A DNA stretch of 64,000 nucleotides. Source: Lachnospiraceae bacterium (GTDB taxonomy: Bacteria; Bacillota; Clostridia; Lachnospirales; Lachnospiraceae). The position numbers were made by a program, and so were the translations under genes. The stretch spans positions 1-64,000 of the forward strand of contig CAADTT010000136.1 of assembly GCA_900752065.1 (NCBI GenBank). The letters are read 5' to 3'. How positions within the stretch are numbered: the first letter of the stretch is position 1; each line of letters opens with the position of its first letter. Under the pieces are notes generated by a model. That model saw only the letters and a program-made list of their open reading frames with translations, was not told where the DNA came from and searched no databases. Of this stretch, positions 7,901-15,599 are shown one piece after another.

Positions 7901-9244
7901 ATGGCACTTAAAGGTCTTGATATTTTTAAATTATCACCAAAGAAAAACTGTAAAGAGTGTGGATGTCCTACCTGTATGGCATTTTCTATGAAAGTGGCTC
8001 AGGGTTCTGTTGACATCAGCGCTTGTCCGCATTTCTCACCAGAAGCTCTGGCAAAGCTTTCAGCAGCTACAGAGCCGCCTATGAAAACGATCAAGGTAGG
8101 TGCAGGCGATGCGGAGATGACTCTCGGCGGCGAGACTGTACTGTTCCGTCATGAGAAAACATTTGTCAGCAAGACAAGATATGCAGCATCCCTGTGCAAC
8201 TGCATGGATGACGCAGCAATCGAGGCAGCTCTGGCAGAGATCCCGAAGGTTGACTATGAGCGTATCGGTGAGAGAATGTTCGTAGAGATGGTATATGTAA
8301 ACTATTCTCCGGAAGGATCTGCTGATTATGTGGAGCTGGTAAAGAAAGCAGCAGCGACAGGACGTGTCCTGATCCTTGGATGTAAGGATGCAGAGGTAGC
8401 AAAGGCTGCTCTTGAGGTATGCAAAGATGGCAAACCGGTTCTGAACGGCGCAGACGCTTCTAATTATGAAGCGATGAATGCTGTAGCTACAGCAGCAGGT
8501 GTTGTTCTCGGTGTCAGCGGAGCAAACCTCTCTGAGATTCATGATACAGTTGAAAAATTAGAGGGACTTGGAAACAAGAACCTGGTAATTGATGTAACTG
8601 GTGAAAATGTAAAGGATACTTTCGCAAATGCCGTTCAGCTCCGTAAGGCAGCATTAAAAGACGGTGACAGAACCTGCGGATATCCTTCTATCGTAAATGT
8701 CGGCAAGATTGCAAGAGGCGATTCCCACAAGCAGGCAGCTCTGCTCTCCCTGTTCACTATGAAGTATGGTTCTATCGTTGTAGCAGAGAAGATTGGCTAT
8801 GCAGAGGCGCTTCCGCTGTACGGTCTGCGTCAGAACCTGTTTACAGACCCGCAGAAGCCAATGAAGGTTGAACCGGGTATCTATCCTCTGAACGGAGCAG
8901 ATGAGAACTCCATTTGTCTGACAACTGTAGACTTTGCACTTACTTATTTCCTGGTATCCGGAGAACTGGAGCGTTCCGGTGTACCTGTAAACCTGATTAT
9001 CAATGATGCAGGCGGACTTTCCGTACTTACTTCCTGGGCAGCAGGTAAATTCTCTGCAACTACGATTGCAAAATTCTTTGAAGAGCAGAAGATTGAAGAG
9101 AAGGTAAAGAGCAGAAAGCTTATCATCCCTGGAAAGGTTGCCGTACTGAAAGGCGAGATCGAAGCAAAATTGCCAAATTGGGAAGTTATTATCGCTCCGA
9201 ACGAAGCTGTACAGCTCGTTAAATTCATGAAGGATTTCGAGTAA
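7901..9244 (+). CDS. acsC: Corrinoid iron-sulfur protein large subunit
   Basis: This 447-residue subunit has C17, C20, C25 and C42, the same positions that bind the [4Fe-4S] cluster in Moorella AcsC. A TIM-barrel domain and a C-terminal cobamide-binding domain follow. The cluster supplies the electron path for reducing Co(II) to Co(I). Its partner AcsD is directly upstream. The methyltransferase AcsE and the ATP-dependent reactivator AcsV are downstream, so all parts of methyl transfer and repair are co-transcribed. Confidence 0.96.
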   Translation: MALKGLDIFKLSPKKNCKECGCPTCMAFSMKVAQGSVDISACPHFSPEALAKLSAATEPPMKTIKVGAGDAEMTLGGETVLFRHEKTFVSKTRYAASLCNCMDDAAIEAALAEIPKVDYERIGERMFVEMVYVNYSPEGSADYVELVKKAAATGRVLILGCKDAEVAKAALEVCKDGKPVLNGADASNYEAMNAVATAAGVVLGVSGANLSEIHDTVEKLEGLGNKNLVIDVTGENVKDTFANAVQLRKAALKDGDRTCGYPSIVNVGKIARGDSHKQAALLSLFTMKYGSIVVAEKIGYAEALPLYGLRQNLFTDPQKPMKVEPGIYPLNGADENSICLTTVDFALTYFLVSGELERSGVPVNLIINDAGGLSVLTSWAAGKFSATTIAKFFEEQKIEEKVKSRKLIIPGKVAVLKGEIEAKLPNWEVIIAPNEAVQLVKFMKDFE

Positions 9245-9254
9245 TTATACAGCA

Positions 9255-9344
9255 GATCCGTGCATTTACTGCACGGATCGTAAGAAAATGATTCAAGAGT
9301 GCAAAAATCCTATCTCCGAAGGCGATTTCAAATGGATTTTTGCA
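9255..9344 (+). promoter_or_regulatory. Two tandem hairpins between acsC and acsE
   Basis: The first stem pairs 9255-9264 with 9270-9279 (10 bp, five-base loop). The second pairs 9300-9310 with 9334-9344 (11 bp). Neither is followed by a run of T. In the middle of an operon such hairpins often mark RNase processing or 3'-end protection and set different transcript levels for neighbouring genes. They would let AcsDC and AcsE be made at different ratios. The rest of the 172-base spacer ends in an A-rich stretch and the acsE ribosome-binding site. Confidence 0.5.
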
Positions 9345-9416
9345 TGTAATTGTGAAGGGACTGAACAATTACGATTTTGAGTAAAAATAAAAGATAAAAG
9401 ATAAAGGAGAACGAAC

Positions 9417-10202
9417 ATGGCAAAATTTGTTACAATTGGTGAAAGACTTTCAACTACTGCTCCAGCAGTCAACAGAGCTTTTACAAACCGTGATCCGGAG
9501 CCAATCCTGAAAAGAGCCAAAGAGCAGTTGGATGCAGGCGCTGTTTATCTGGATGTGAATATCGGACCGGCAGAGAGCGACGGCGTAGATTTGATGAAAT
9601 GGGCCGTACAGTTGCTCCAGAGCGAGTTCGACAACGTACCGCTGGCACTGGATACTTCAAATACGAAGGCAATCGAGGCTGGTATTTCTGTTTACAACCG
9701 CTCTAAAGGCAAACCGATCGTAAACTCTGCAGATGCTGCTGGAAGAATCGAGAATATTGACCTGGCTGCAGCAAACGATGCAATCGTTATCGCTCTTTGC
9801 AACGGCGAAGGTATCGCAAAAGACAATGATGAGCGTATGGGATTCTGCCAGATGCTTCTGGAGAGAGGCCTGGAGCATGGCATGGAAGCAGAGGATCTGT
9901 GGTTTGACCCGTTGTTCCTGGTTGTAAAGGGAATGCAGGACAAACAGATGGATGTCCTGGAGTGTATCAAGATGTTCTCCGAGATGGGACTGAACTCCAC
10001 AGGCGGTCTTTCCAATAACTCCAATGGTATGCCGAAGCATATCCGTCCGATCATGGATTCCACTCTGGTAGCTATGGCTATGATGCAGGGCCTGACCTCT
10101 GCAATCGTAAATCCATGCGACCTGCGTCTGATGGAAACCATTAAATCTTGTGACGTATTCAAAGGCAATACACTGTATGCGGACTCCTATCTGGAGATTT
10201 AA
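9417..10202 (+). CDS. acsE: Methyltetrahydrofolate:corrinoid iron-sulfur protein methyltransferase
   Basis: This 261-residue protein belongs to the pterin-binding TIM-barrel family shared with dihydropteroate synthase and methionine synthase. It moves the N5-methyl group of methyltetrahydrofolate onto Co(I) of AcsCD. The length matches Moorella MeTr (262). The motifs VYLDVNIGP and LSNNSNGMP are typical of the pterin pocket. It lies between the corrinoid protein genes and its activator gene, which starts three bases after the AcsE stop codon. Confidence 0.96.
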   Translation: MAKFVTIGERLSTTAPAVNRAFTNRDPEPILKRAKEQLDAGAVYLDVNIGPAESDGVDLMKWAVQLLQSEFDNVPLALDTSNTKAIEAGISVYNRSKGKPIVNSADAAGRIENIDLAAANDAIVIALCNGEGIAKDNDERMGFCQMLLERGLEHGMEAEDLWFDPLFLVVKGMQDKQMDVLECIKMFSEMGLNSTGGLSNNSNGMPKHIRPIMDSTLVAMAMMQGLTSAIVNPCDLRLMETIKSCDVFKGNTLYADSYLEI

Positions 10203-10205
10203 TGA

Positions 10206-12125
10206 ATGTATAAGGTTACTTTTAAGTTTGAAAACAGCGAAGATGTCACAGTCTTCGCTGCTTTCGGTGAAAGCCTTCTTGAGGTAGCGAGAAAAACAAA
10301 TGTAGCTATCGATGCACCGTGTTCTGGAAATGCATCTTGCGGAAAATGCAAAGTTAAGCTCATTGGTGGAGAATTAGAATCAAAAAAGACGCGTCATATC
10401 AGCGATGAGGAATACGCGGAGGGATGGAGACTTGCCTGTGTCAGCACGATTAGCGCCGATGTGGAAGTGCTGGTGCCGGATATCGCCTCTGCTTACCGAA
10501 GCCGCATGAAGGTGGCTGACCTGTCATCGCCGGACGAAATAAAGATTTTTGACGATATCAAATCGTCTATCGCAGAAGCTGGTATCGAACTGAAAAATAA
10601 TCTTGAAATCGTAGAACTGAGTATGGAAGTTCCGACTCTGGATGATACCATGCCGGATAATGAACGCCTTGTGTGGGCTATGAAAGCGGCTACGGGTATG
10701 GACAGAGTAAAGCTGCCATATTCTGTATTGAAAAAGCTGCCGGATGTACTGCGCGCAGAAAAATTTCAGGTAAAAACAGTCATCAGAAAGACAGCAAGAG
10801 ATATTTTTGTATACGATATTTTCCCGGCATCTGAGGAGGTAGTAGTTGCCGGAGCAGCAATTGATATCGGTACAACGACAGTATCCGCCATCCTGATCAA
10901 TATGCTGGATGGAACAATCCTGGCAAAAGGTTCCGCCGGAAACGGGCAGATCCGTTATGGAGCAGATGTCATCAATCGAATTATTGAGTCGGACAAGCCG
11001 GGAGGAAAAGAACGATTGCAAAAAGCTGTGATTGAGGAAACAATCAATCCGCTTCTTCATAATATGTGCCGTCAGGCAAAAATAACAAAACGGAATATTT
11101 ACCGGATGTGCATCGCCGGAAATACCACGATGAATCATCTGCTGATGGGAGTTAATGCCAACCCGCTCCGCATGGAGCCTTATATCCCGACCTTCTTTAA
11201 GACGAACTCTCTGTTTGCATTGGATGTGGGACTTGATGTAAATCCGGACGCCCACATTATTCTGGCACCGAATATCGGAAGCTATGTAGGCGGGGATATT
11301 ACAGCCGGAGCCTTTGTCAGTATGCTCTGGAACAAGCCGGAGTTTTCTCTGTTCATCGATTTGGGAACGAACGGTGAGATCGTATTCGGCAACTCTGACT
11401 TTATGATGAGTTGTGCCTGCTCTGCAGGACCGGCCTTTGAGGGCGGCGATATTAGCTGTGGTATGCGTGCCACGGACGGAGCCATTGAGGCATGCACGAT
11501 CAATGCCGAGACGATGGAACCGGATTTTCAGATTGTGGGAGCTGAGGGAACGAAGCCGATCGGCCTATGCGGTTCTGGTATCATCGATGTGATCAGCGAA
11601 CTGTTTCGATGTGGGATCATCGATCCGAAAGGAAAGTTCGTTCGGGAAGGCAGACGGGTAAAGAGAGACGCCTTCGGTATGGGAAGCTACGTGCTGGCCT
11701 TTGAAGAGGAGGCTGGATCAGTGAAGGATGTGGAAATCACAGAAGTAGATATTGACAACTTCATCCGTGCCAAGGGGGCGATTTTCTCTGCTATTCGCAC
11801 GATGTTAGCTTACTGTGATTTTGATATTTCCATGATTGAAAACGTCTATGTGGCAGGCGGGATCGGAAGCGGGATCAATATGGCGAACGCCATCAATATC
11901 GGTATGTTCCCGGATGTTCCTCTGGAAATGTATCATTATATCGGAAATTCTTCTCTGGCAGGCGCATATGCCATGTTGTATTCTACGGCATCAGAGAGGA
12001 AAGTATACGAAGTGGCGCAGAATATGACATACATTGAATTGAGCGCGATTCCCCAGTATATGGATGAATTTGTGGGAGCATGTTTCCTGCCCCATACGGA
12101 TGCATCCCTGTTTCCGAACAGGTGA
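10206..12125 (+). CDS. acsV: Reductive activator of the corrinoid iron-sulfur protein (RACo)
   Basis: This 639-residue protein has an N-terminal plant-type [2Fe-2S] ferredoxin domain with C39, C45, C48 and C78. A linker and a large ASKHA-fold ATPase domain (DUF4445 type) follow, beginning with the phosphate-binding sequence DIGTTTVSAIL near residue 220. RACo uses ATP to reduce the inactive Co(II) form of AcsCD back to Co(I). The length and domain order match RACo of Carboxydothermus. It follows acsE by three bases, so the two are probably translationally coupled. Confidence 0.93.
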   Translation: MYKVTFKFENSEDVTVFAAFGESLLEVARKTNVAIDAPCSGNASCGKCKVKLIGGELESKKTRHISDEEYAEGWRLACVSTISADVEVLVPDIASAYRSRMKVADLSSPDEIKIFDDIKSSIAEAGIELKNNLEIVELSMEVPTLDDTMPDNERLVWAMKAATGMDRVKLPYSVLKKLPDVLRAEKFQVKTVIRKTARDIFVYDIFPASEEVVVAGAAIDIGTTTVSAILINMLDGTILAKGSAGNGQIRYGADVINRIIESDKPGGKERLQKAVIEETINPLLHNMCRQAKITKRNIYRMCIAGNTTMNHLLMGVNANPLRMEPYIPTFFKTNSLFALDVGLDVNPDAHIILAPNIGSYVGGDITAGAFVSMLWNKPEFSLFIDLGTNGEIVFGNSDFMMSCACSAGPAFEGGDISCGMRATDGAIEACTINAETMEPDFQIVGAEGTKPIGLCGSGIIDVISELFRCGIIDPKGKFVREGRRVKRDAFGMGSYVLAFEEEAGSVKDVEITEVDIDNFIRAKGAIFSAIRTMLAYCDFDISMIENVYVAGGIGSGINMANAINIGMFPDVPLEMYHYIGNSSLAGAYAMLYSTASERKVYEVAQNMTYIELSAIPQYMDEFVGACFLPHTDASLFPNR

Positions 12126-12161
12126 TTATTCGTTTCCTTGAATTTGAGAAGGAGGAATGGC

Positions 12162-12404
12162 ATGTATCGCTATCATACAGAATATTTGAACATTCCATAT
12201 AAATTTTTCAAAGCAGGCGTTACGGAAGAACAGTTATCTCTCATTGATGAGCGCATCGCTTCCTGTGCGGCTATGGGCTGGGAGCTGGTGACTTATACCT
12301 ATATGGGAGGTACGAATGAGATTGAAAAGGGCTTGCTGATGACTTTTCGCAAAGGAGAAGCAGGGAGCGGGGAAATGCAGCATGGAAGGAATAAGGATTT
12401 ATGA
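12162..12404 (+). CDS. Small DUF4177-like protein in the acs operon
   Basis: This 80-residue protein contains the pattern around MGWELVTYTYMGG and a following beta strand that resemble the DUF4177 fold (typical GWELV motif); its function is unknown. The ATG at 12162 is preferred because AAGGAGG (12149-12155) lies six bases upstream. It follows acsV by 36 bases, and its last four bases overlap the DUF3786 gene, suggesting coupled translation. Its place inside the operon implies a link to corrinoid protein function or assembly, but the sequence does not show what it does. Confidence 0.7.
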   Translation: MYRYHTEYLNIPYKFFKAGVTEEQLSLIDERIASCAAMGWELVTYTYMGGTNEIEKGLLMTFRKGEAGSGEMQHGRNKDL

Positions 12405-13036
12405 AGCTTGAATATGGGAAAGACAACAAAGAGAGAATTCCTTTTGAACATTATTTAGAAGAGTTTGCTGCCCTGAATCCGCAGGAAGCCGCTGTGCGCG
12501 CAGGCGTTCCCTGGAGAGAGGAGACGCAGGAATTTGAAGTGCGCATGATGCAGAAAACTTTTCTGGTAAAGTGGCCGGAGTGTACTGTGCGGAAGGCAGA
12601 GGGCACTGAAGGATACGGAGCCATGGAGGATGGCATCCCGCCGAAGATCATGGTGATGCGGTATCTGACGAGAGGCGTGGCTTCGGAAGGCAGCGGAAAT
12701 TTTTTAACATATCGGGAAGTGCCTCATGGTGAGGTATATTTCCGGCAGTTTCACGGACGTTGTATTCTTCGGCTGGCCTTTTCCTATGGAAACCGGCTGG
12801 AGGAGTTTCGCCGGAAAATGGAGGCTCTGGGCGCATCGAAATGCGATCACGGCGATGCCGGATATGAATTTGAGTTTCTGAATGGATACCGGGTGAAGTT
12901 TTTGTTGTGGGCGGGGGATGATGAGTTTCCGCCTTCGGCGCAGATCTTATTCTCTGACAATTTCCCCCTGTCCTTCGAGGCGGAGGATCTGGCAGTGGTT
13001 GGGGATATTGCCATTGGAACTTTGAAAAAAATGTAA
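12401..13036 (+). CDS. DUF3786 domain protein of the acs operon
   Basis: This 211-residue soluble protein matches what I recall of the DUF3786 family, which is known mainly from anaerobes with corrinoid methyl-transfer or CODH/ACS genes. Recognisable stretches are GSGNFLTYREVP, a conserved FHGR segment, and FLLWAGDDEFPP near the C terminus. The biochemical role is unknown. It overlaps the preceding small gene by four bases and lies 32 bases before fchA. A chaperone or quality-control role for a corrinoid or Ni enzyme is possible but is inference only. Confidence 0.75.
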   Translation: MKLEYGKDNKERIPFEHYLEEFAALNPQEAAVRAGVPWREETQEFEVRMMQKTFLVKWPECTVRKAEGTEGYGAMEDGIPPKIMVMRYLTRGVASEGSGNFLTYREVPHGEVYFRQFHGRCILRLAFSYGNRLEEFRRKMEALGASKCDHGDAGYEFEFLNGYRVKFLLWAGDDEFPPSAQILFSDNFPLSFEAEDLAVVGDIAIGTLKKM

Positions 13037-13068
13037 CATGATAAAAAGAAACAAGGAGGTAGGTAACT

Positions 13069-13698
13069 ATGGGATTTTCAACAGTACCCTGTAACGAATT
13101 TGTAGAAGTACTGGCTTCCAAAGCACCTGTACCGGGCGGCGGCGGCGCATCTGCGCTGGTCGGCGCGATCGGAACGGCTCTTGGAAATATGGTGGGCAGC
13201 CTTACTGTGGGTAAAAAGAAATATGCAGATGTAGAAGAAGAGATGTACGAGCTGAAGGAGAAATGCGACAAGCTGCAGGCTGAGCTTCTCACACTGATTG
13301 AAAGAGACGCAGAGGTTTTTGAGCCTCTTTCCAAGGCATACGGAATGCCGAGAGCCACAGAGGAAGAGAAGGCAGAGAAAGCCAGAGTCATGGAAATCGT
13401 TCTGAAGGACGCATGTTCCGTGCCGATGGAGATCATGGAGAAATGCTGTGAAGCTATCGATATCATCGCTGAATTTGCAGCGAAGGGTTCTGCACTTGCC
13501 ATTAGTGATGCAGGCGTAGGAGCTGCGTTCTGCAAGGCGGCTCTTGAGGGCGCTTCCCTGAACGTCTATATCAATACAAAATCTATGGCGAACAGAGAAT
13601 ATGCGGAAGAGCTGAATAAAAAGGCAGACGCTATGCTGGCAGAATATCCGAAAAAAGCAGAGAAAATCTTCAACAGCGTTCTGGGAAGATTAAAATAA
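13069..13698 (+). CDS. fchA: Methenyltetrahydrofolate cyclohydrolase
   Basis: This 209-residue helical protein belongs to the cyclodeaminase/cyclohydrolase (FTCD C-terminal) family. It has the glycine-rich APVPGGGGASAL motif near residue 20-33. FchA converts methenyl- to formyltetrahydrofolate and back, a step of the methyl branch. The length matches clostridial FchA (about 210). The adjacent folD can also carry a cyclohydrolase activity, so the two may overlap in function. The ribosome-binding site is AAGGAGGT. Confidence 0.9.
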   Translation: MGFSTVPCNEFVEVLASKAPVPGGGGASALVGAIGTALGNMVGSLTVGKKKYADVEEEMYELKEKCDKLQAELLTLIERDAEVFEPLSKAYGMPRATEEEKAEKARVMEIVLKDACSVPMEIMEKCCEAIDIIAEFAAKGSALAISDAGVGAAFCKAALEGASLNVYINTKSMANREYAEELNKKADAMLAEYPKKAEKIFNSVLGRLK

Positions 13699-13709
13699 GG
13701 AGGCAAACC

Positions 13710-14561
13710 ATGGCAAAACAGTTATTGGGTAAAGAAGTTGTTGCAGCATTAAATGAACGTATCACGGCGAAGGCTGCGGCATTAAAGGAAAAAGGAATCA
13801 CACCGACGCTGGGAATCGTCCGCGTAGGTGAAAACGAGAGCGATCTCTCCTATGAGAGAGGTGCGACAAAGCGCTGCGAGAAGCTTGGTGTGGAGTACAA
13901 GAAATATCTGCTTCCGGCTGATGCGACACAGGAACAGGTGCTTGCGGTCATCGACGAAGTAAATAAGGATGATTCCATCCACGGCGTACTGCTGTTCCGC
14001 CCGCTGCCGAAGCATCTGAACCAGAATGAGATTGAGCAGGCTCTGGATCCGGCGAAGGACGTAGACTGTATGACAGATGGTTCCATGGCAGGTGTATTCA
14101 CAGGAAAAGATCTGGGTTATCCGCCATGTACCCCGCAGGCATGTATGGAGATCCTCGATCACTACGGCATTGACTGCACAGGTAAGAAAGCAGTTGTGGT
14201 AGGACGTTCTCTGGTCGTAGGAAAACCGGCAGCCATGATGCTGATCAAGAAGAATGCTACTGTGACCGTATGCCACACCAGAACGGTGGACATGCCGTCC
14301 GTGGTTAAAGAGGCGGACATCGTGATCGTAGCCGCGGGACGCGCTGGTGTCGTAGATGACTCCTATGTAAGACCGGGTCAGATCATCATCGATGTAGGTA
14401 TCAATGTAAATGCAGAAGGAAAGCTCTGCGGTGATGTGGACTACGCAAAGGTAGAGCCGATCGTAGATGCCATCACTCCGGTTCCGGGCGGCGTGGGAAG
14501 CGTAACTACTTCCGTGTTGGTTGGACATGTGGTAGAGGCAGCCGAGAAAGCAAATAAATAA
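13710..14561 (+). CDS. folD: Methylenetetrahydrofolate dehydrogenase/methenyltetrahydrofolate cyclohydrolase
   Basis: This 283-residue protein has the FolD signatures: SYERGATKRCEKLG near residue 48, LFRPLPKH near 92, the Rossmann motif VVGRSLVVGKP near 166 and PVPGGVGSVTT near the C terminus. FolD oxidises methylene- to methenyltetrahydrofolate with NAD(P), the reverse of the acetogenic direction. It is the last gene of the operon, eleven bases after fchA, and is closed by the terminator at 14570-14599. No metF follows, so methylene reduction must be encoded elsewhere. Confidence 0.96.
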   Translation: MAKQLLGKEVVAALNERITAKAAALKEKGITPTLGIVRVGENESDLSYERGATKRCEKLGVEYKKYLLPADATQEQVLAVIDEVNKDDSIHGVLLFRPLPKHLNQNEIEQALDPAKDVDCMTDGSMAGVFTGKDLGYPPCTPQACMEILDHYGIDCTGKKAVVVGRSLVVGKPAAMMLIKKNATVTVCHTRTVDMPSVVKEADIVIVAAGRAGVVDDSYVRPGQIIIDVGINVNAEGKLCGDVDYAKVEPIVDAITPVPGGVGSVTTSVLVGHVVEAAEKANK

Positions 14562-14569
14562 GGATTGTA

Positions 14570-14599
14570 AAAAGAGCTGATCTGTGGATCAGCTCTTTT
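14570..14599. terminator. Bidirectional terminator between folD and the GntR gene
   Basis: A perfect 13-bp stem (14570-14582 with 14587-14599) has a four-base loop, with A-rich and T-rich flanks in both directions. It ends the acetogenesis operon on the + strand and overlaps the stop codon of the convergent gntR gene on the - strand. Confidence 0.85.
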
Positions 14600-15287
14600 C
14601 TCTTTGACCTCTCTCGTCTAATAGCGCTTTTGCATACTGCAAAGAGTGTAAAAGATGCGATTTCATCTGCTTTGCAGCGCCTTCATAATCTTTCAAATCG
14701 TATAGTTGAAAAATCTGTTGATGTTCTGTAAGGATGCTCTGCTGTGTCTCGGGAACATTCTCGTACTGATATGCTAAGATTGACAGTTGGCTGCGCATTC
14801 GTTCTGCGGAAGAAACCAGTCGGCTGTTTCGGCAATAACGGTAAAAAATCAGATGAAATTCATCCGAGTAATTCTTCCATTGTTCGGAAGCGAATGCACA
14901 GTTTTCTGTTAGGGTAAGATTTTCCTGTAATTCCGTGATCACTTTTTCCTGATCCGGGTATTTTGATGCATAGCGGACTGCAAGACTGTCCAGATCGCCG
15001 ATGAACTGGTAAATCTCTTCCATGTCATTTTCCCCCAGACTGACAACGGTGACTCCAATATTCGAATAATACGATATCAATTGCTCCTCGATCAGCCGGG
15101 TCAGTGCCTCCCGGATGGGAGTTGAGCTGACTTCAAAACGCTCCTGCAGCATTTTGAGTGTCAGTTTTGAACCGCACGGGATTTTCTGTGACAGGATATC
15201 ACTGCGTAAAATCTGATAGATCTGTTCTGATAATGTCTGTTTATTTAATCCCATATGAATTCTCTCCTGTAAATGATAGATAATCAT
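14589..15287 (-). CDS. GntR-family regulator (FCD/VanR subfamily)
   Basis: This 232-residue protein has an N-terminal winged helix (SEQIYQILRSDILSQKIPCG and the recognition segment STPIREALTRL) and an all-helical C-terminal ligand domain of the FCD type. Such regulators usually repress neighbouring transport and catabolic genes until a carboxylate ligand binds. It is divergent from the symporter-flavoprotein-ferredoxin operon and separated from it by about 310 bases that contain likely operators and promoters. It is therefore the probable regulator of that operon. The effector is not evident from sequence. Confidence 0.88.
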   Translation of the reverse strand: MIIYHLQERIHMGLNKQTLSEQIYQILRSDILSQKIPCGSKLTLKMLQERFEVSSTPIREALTRLIEEQLISYYSNIGVTVVSLGENDMEEIYQFIGDLDSLAVRYASKYPDQEKVITELQENLTLTENCAFASEQWKNYSDEFHLIFYRYCRNSRLVSSAERMRSQLSILAYQYENVPETQQSILTEHQQIFQLYDLKDYEGAAKQMKSHLLHSLQYAKALLDERGQREKS

Positions 15288-15297
15288 AGTGTATCAT
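15273..15297. promoter_or_regulatory. Candidate operator in the gntR promoter region
   Basis: ATGATA (15273-15278) and TATCAT (15292-15297) form an inverted repeat just upstream of the gntR start on the - strand, where an autoregulatory GntR site would be expected. It also spans a likely -10 element of that gene. The assignment rests on position and symmetry only. Confidence 0.35.
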
Positions 15298-15396
15298 AGG
15301 TGAAAAATCAAGACAAGACACAGATCGGGAAGGAATGTGAAAATTCTGGCTGATCTGTGAGGAACCATGAAGATAATTTCCATGCGGAAGAGAATC

Positions 15397-15499
15397 GCAA
15401 AGTTTGTAACATTTTAGCCATGTCTGATATTATGTGCTCATTCATGCAAGCATGATTCGCCCATAATATCAGACATGGCTGAACTGTTACGCAAAGTTT
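15397..15499. mobile_element. 85-bp MITE-like palindrome with a 9-bp flanking direct repeat
   Basis: Arms 15406-15434 and 15462-15490 pair at 27 of 29 positions (one of the other two is a G-T pair), with a perfect 19-bp core (15416-15434 / 15462-15480). The element is flanked on both sides by the same nine bases GCAAAGTTT (15397-15405 and 15491-15499), as a target-site duplication would be. The right end carries TGGCTGAACTGTTAC, found elsewhere in the window. It has no coding capacity, so it would be a non-autonomous element or a repeated regulatory palindrome. Confidence 0.5.
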
Positions 15500-15505
15500 T
15501 GCATT

Positions 15506-15548
15506 TTGCAAAATACATATTGCAAAATATAATGATCAATGATAAAAT
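15506..15548 (+). promoter_or_regulatory. Overlapping tandem promoters with a direct repeat, for the symporter operon
   Basis: The ten-base sequence TTGCAAAATA occurs twice, at 15506-15515 and 15520-15529. Each copy supplies a -35 (TTGCAA). The first is followed after 16 bases by TATAAT (15528-15533), the second after 17 bases by TAAAAT (15543-15548). The repeat may also be read by the divergent GntR regulator. The symporter gene starts about 50 bases downstream. Confidence 0.5.
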
Positions 15549-15599
15549 AAAGAGACTTTGATACTTTAAAGCAAAAAAATACGAAAGAAGGAAGAGAAT

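Noticed and set aside
12648..13535. Minus-strand open frame opposite the DUF3786 gene and fchA
   Set aside because: It spans two real genes and the gap between them, is Ser/Pro-rich and lacks a family signature.
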